From Candidatus Gastranaerophilales bacterium (lineage in GTDB: Bacteria; Cyanobacteriota; Vampirovibrionia; Gastranaerophilales; Gastranaerophilaceae), in contig CALUTK010000012.1 in NCBI GenBank assembly GCA_944323675.1, positions 1 to 43,415 of the forward strand: a stretch of DNA of 43,415 nt, read 5' to 3'. Made by a program: the position numbers and the translations under genes. Numbering within the stretch: the first letter of the stretch is position 1; the number at the start of each line of letters is the position of its first letter. The notes beneath the pieces were generated by a model. The model was given only the letters and a program-made list of their open reading frames with translations, had not been told where the DNA came from and ran no database searches. This document shows positions 40,914-43,415 of this stretch, in pieces.

Positions 40914-42164
40914 ATGACTAAAAGAAGAGTAGTAATCACAGGATTGGGTGCAGTTACACCGTTCGGTATAGGTGTTGACAAATTTTGGCACAGTCTTGTG
41001 GAAGGAAAGAGTGGTATAAGTGTTCCGGATATTATTGATGTGTCTAAACACGTCGTGAAAATAGCCGGAGAAGTTAAAGATTTTAATCCTGAAGAATATC
41101 TGGATCCGAAAGAAGCTAAAAAAATGGACAGATTCATTCAGTTCGCTATGATTGCTGCTGATGAAGCCATTAAAGATGCTAAGCTGGAAGAAGTAAATGA
41201 TGTTGATCCTTATAAAATCGGGGTTATGGTAAGCTCTGCAGCAGGTGGTTTCAGAACATTTGAAGAAAACCATGTTCGTATTCTGGAAAAAGGCCCGAAT
41301 AAATGTTCTCCGTTTACAATACCTATGATGATTGTGAATATGGCATCAGGCAGAATTTCTATGAAATACGGTTTCAGAGGTATAAATAAAGTTGTAGTAT
41401 CAGCCTGTGCAACAGGTACACATTCTGTAGGCGATGCTTTCCGTTCAATTCAGTACGGTGATGCTGATATAATGGTTGCAGGCGGATGCGAGGCTACAAT
41501 TTGCGATGTTGGTATAGGTGCATTTTCATCTGCAAGAACACTTTCAAAACGCAATGATGAACCTGAAAAAGCTTCCCGTCCTTGGGATGTGGATAGAGAC
41601 GGCTTTGTTATGTCAGAAGGCGCAGGTGTTCTGGTGCTTGAAGAGTATGAACATGCTAAAAAACGCGGCGCTCATATTTATGCGGAAGTTGCAGGCTACG
41701 GTCAGACAGCAGATGCTTATGATGTTGTTGCTCCGTGTCCTGAAGGCAAAGGCGCAAGCCATTCTATGATGTTCGCGCTGGAAGATGCAGGTATGAAACC
41801 TGAGGATATTGATTATATCAATGCCCACGGTACAAGTACAGGTCTTGGAGATGTTGCAGAATCCCATGCGATTGCCGGTGTGTTCGGCGATAAGAAAAAG
41901 AACCAGCACCTTCTCGTAAGTTCAACCAAAAGTATGCACGGACACCTTCTTGGGGCAACCGGTGCGGTTGAAGCAATTGCGTGCGTAAAAGCAATCAATG
42001 AAAACATTGTTCCGCCGACGATTAATCTTGATAATCAGGATGAAAAAGTTGCGGATCTTGATTACGTTCCGCATAAAGCAAGAAAAGCTGAAATCCACTC
42101 TGCATTATCAAATTCGTTTGGATTCGGCGGTCAGAACGCAACTATAATTTTAAAAGAAGTGTAG
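40914..42164 (+). CDS. fabF: 3-oxoacyl-ACP synthase II (KAS II) FabF
   Basis: Chain-elongating condensing enzyme. 416 aa. Catalytic C165 in VSACATGTH, H305 in INAHGTSTG, K339 and H342 in STKSMHGHLLG. It ends SNSFGFGGQNATIIL, the family's usual closing motif. AAAGGTAAAGAG precedes the ATG. Last gene of the cluster, ended by a strong terminator. Confidence 0.97.
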   Translation: MTKRRVVITGLGAVTPFGIGVDKFWHSLVEGKSGISVPDIIDVSKHVVKIAGEVKDFNPEEYLDPKEAKKMDRFIQFAMIAADEAIKDAKLEEVNDVDPYKIGVMVSSAAGGFRTFEENHVRILEKGPNKCSPFTIPMMIVNMASGRISMKYGFRGINKVVVSACATGTHSVGDAFRSIQYGDADIMVAGGCEATICDVGIGAFSSARTLSKRNDEPEKASRPWDVDRDGFVMSEGAGVLVLEEYEHAKKRGAHIYAEVAGYGQTADAYDVVAPCPEGKGASHSMMFALEDAGMKPEDIDYINAHGTSTGLGDVAESHAIAGVFGDKKKNQHLLVSSTKSMHGHLLGATGAVEAIACVKAINENIVPPTINLDNQDEKVADLDYVPHKARKAEIHSALSNSFGFGGQNATIILKEV

Positions 42165-42205
42165 TGGTTTGCTTTTAAGCAAGCAAATTCCTCGTGTGAT
42201 AAAAT

Positions 42206-42237
42206 AAAAAACCGTTTCAAAATGAAACGGTTTTTTT
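42206..42237. terminator. Bidirectional intrinsic terminator after fabF
   Basis: 14-bp stem AAAAAACCGTTTCA (42206-42219) with TGAAACGGTTTTTT (42223-42236), three-base loop, T-tract to 42237. It can also serve the convergent HD-domain gene. Confidence 0.85.
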
Positions 42238-42268
42238 ATATATATAAAATAGCTCCAGCATTACTGGA

Positions 42269-43075
42269 TTACAGATAGCACTTCGGCTCCTGACCTTCAA
42301 CTCCTGCGTATAATTCAACGTATTCTTTTGCAGGGCTTGCGTTAATTTTGGTCAAAAGAACTTCTTCAATCTGGAAAAATCCTACATCACTCGACATGGT
42401 GATTTCAATTTTAATCGGTTTTTTCTCACCGTGGTGAATACCGATACGGTTTATCGCATTGGCTGAATATTTATGTATATCGCCGACTTTCGGTGTTTTA
42501 TTAATTGATAGAGGAATTCTCGCACGGCCTTTTGTCATATCACAGCCGTCAGCAATCAAAAGAATTCCTGCTTCAATTGAATGAATTTTTCTTGATGTCA
42601 TATGTCCGACAATGGCTTCGGTTGCAAGGGCTTTAATGATAACACGTTTATGGAGGTTATCCGGAAAAACATGCATTAAGGCTCGTTCAATAAGCGGCTG
42701 CGCAAGTATTGCAGACATATCCTCATGACCCTGACGACCTATCATCATCCCTAAATCGTGCATTAATCCTGCAAGAATAACAGCACACATGCTATCTTCA
42801 AAAGTGCCGATTTCTTCCGCTTCAAGTGATGTCTTAATCCCTGATTCCTGCAGAATATTCAGCATTTTTATGGCATTTCCCACAACCTGACGCATATGAA
42901 CAGGCCCGTGGTCGTTAAACCCTAATCTTTTTATAGAGACATTATTTGCGTATTCCTGCATCTCCTGCAATTCCTCGTCCGCAAACAAATAATTTACAAG
43001 TTTTAAACAATTAGGATTTTTCTCTAATCTTTTTAATATTTTTGATTCAATTGATACTTCTTTAACTGATTTCAT
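42269..43075 (-). CDS. HD-domain metal-dependent phosphohydrolase
   Basis: 268 aa, cytosolic. HD-superfamily motifs: NDHGPVHMRQV (H56, H60), LMHDLGMM (H106, D107), then GHEDMSA and the later LLIADGCDMTKGRARIP with the closing Asp. This fits a general HD phosphohydrolase acting on a nucleotide or phosphate ester; the substrate is unknown. The RelA/SpoT hydrolase-specific pattern is not evident, so I do not call it an alarmone hydrolase. GGTG precedes the ATG. Confidence 0.87.
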   Translation of the reverse strand: MKSVKEVSIESKILKRLEKNPNCLKLVNYLFADEELQEMQEYANNVSIKRLGFNDHGPVHMRQVVGNAIKMLNILQESGIKTSLEAEEIGTFEDSMCAVILAGLMHDLGMMIGRQGHEDMSAILAQPLIERALMHVFPDNLHKRVIIKALATEAIVGHMTSRKIHSIEAGILLIADGCDMTKGRARIPLSINKTPKVGDIHKYSANAINRIGIHHGEKKPIKIEITMSSDVGFFQIEEVLLTKINASPAKEYVELYAGVEGQEPKCYL

Positions 43076-43384
43076 AATTACACCAATACTAAAATATCTC
43101 TATTTATATAATAACCCATAATAAAATTAATTTCTACTTTAAATTGCATTACAGTCCCTATATTTGTTAAGTAAATTTTTTACAAAAGTTTTGTAAATCT
43201 TATGATTTTTAAGGCTTAAATTTGTCTAAAAATATCTCGTACTTTAGATTTCGTTGTCAATAGTTCTTGAGGAGTAAGTGAAAATGGGGTCTGGCAGACA
43301 AGTTTAATAATCGCTATGATATGAATGTCTTTAAGATTTGCACCAATTAAAGACAGTATATTGTAGCAATAAGGAGAAATGTAA
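43076..43384. other. Divergent intergenic region with palindrome and mini-ORF
   Basis: About 310 bases between two divergent genes. TTTACAAAA/TTTTGTAAA (43179-43187 with 43189-43197) is a perfect 9-bp inverted repeat around one base, an operator-like site. At 43284-43307 a seven-codon frame (MGSGRQV) has GGAG upstream and could be a leader peptide. No other gene is visible. Confidence 0.45.
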
Positions 43385-43415
43385 ATGGCAAACCTAAAAG
43401 AAAAAATCTTACAAG
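43385..43415 (+). CDS. Start of an unidentified gene, cut by window edge
   Basis: ATG at 43385 with AAGGAG eight bases upstream; only MANLKEKILQ can be read. Too short to name. Confidence 0.6.
   Translation, partial: MANLKEKILQ

Noticed and set aside
42269-43075. HD-domain protein as the alarmone hydrolase matching the giant RelA/SpoT-like effector
   Set aside because: It lies 12 kb away on the other strand and its motif layout is that of a general HD phosphohydrolase, with no SpoT-specific pattern.
1-43415. tRNA, rRNA, CRISPR array, IS element or prophage
   Set aside because: I looked on both strands for T-loop motifs, regularly spaced repeats, transposase and phage genes, and saw none.

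Overview
The window reads as chromosomal core DNA of an AT-rich, outer-membrane-bearing bacterium. My best guess is a gut member of the Gastranaerophilales (Vampirovibrionia/'Melainabacteria', sister to Cyanobacteria). The pointers are a Skp/OmpH-like periplasmic chaperone, diaminopimelate and MurA peptidoglycan genes, the MEP isoprenoid pathway, a prepilin with an A-FTMSE N-terminus, a BioY that resembles cyanobacterial ones, and very large lineage-specific proteins. This placement rests on recall, not on a search. The standard bacterial code fits, with TAA, TAG and TGA all used as stops. I saw no tRNA, rRNA, IS element, prophage or CRISPR array.

Layout. 1-7.1 kb: rpoD (cut by the window edge) and dnaG on the minus strand, a receiver-histidine kinase fusion on plus, then a minus-strand group of GT2 glycosyltransferase, short hpf, a Cys-rich small protein with a GC-rich leader, and a glutamate-cysteine ligase. 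7.1-11.2 kb: rsmA/ksgA-ispE (overlapping) converging on recJ. 11.3-14.3 kb: a 998-aa soluble FtsH-like protein with an intact zinc protease site but a broken AAA ATPase site. 14.4-20 kb: amidohydrolase, dapF, the rpsF-ssb-rpsR operon, and an ffh-prepilin pair. 20-22 kb: a small acidic protein, a candidate 75-nt sRNA, and a diguanylate-cyclase-like gene with a structured 3' UTR. 22.1-30.9 kb: a 2348-aa multidomain protein (hydrophobic N-terminal part, variable middle, HExxH zincin, C-terminal RelA/SpoT-like synthetase), then a 144-aa partner, rimI and bioY. 31-33.5 kb: a duplicated-motif small protein, murA, skp-like. 34-42.2 kb: the fatty acid cluster (87-aa protein, yceD, rpmF, plsX, fabH, fabD, fabG, acpP, fabF), interrupted by a HEPN-MNT toxin-antitoxin pair with its own promoter and by a small secreted protein. 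42.2-43.4 kb: an HD-domain hydrolase and the start of an unidentified gene.

Most genes are housekeeping: transcription initiation, replication, ribosome assembly and hibernation, protein targeting, fatty acid synthesis, cell wall. The accessory content sits between these blocks. The two most unusual items are the giant zincin/RelA-SpoT protein with its downstream partner, which looks like a polymorphic-toxin type effector with an alarmone-synthetase warhead, and the FtsH-like protease whose ATPase module has lost its Walker A lysine, Walker B acids and arginine finger. Smaller points of interest are leaderless promoters (recJ and the HEPN-MNT pair), a candidate sRNA carrying both halves of the anti-Shine-Dalgarno sequence, and hairpin-rich intergenic islands.
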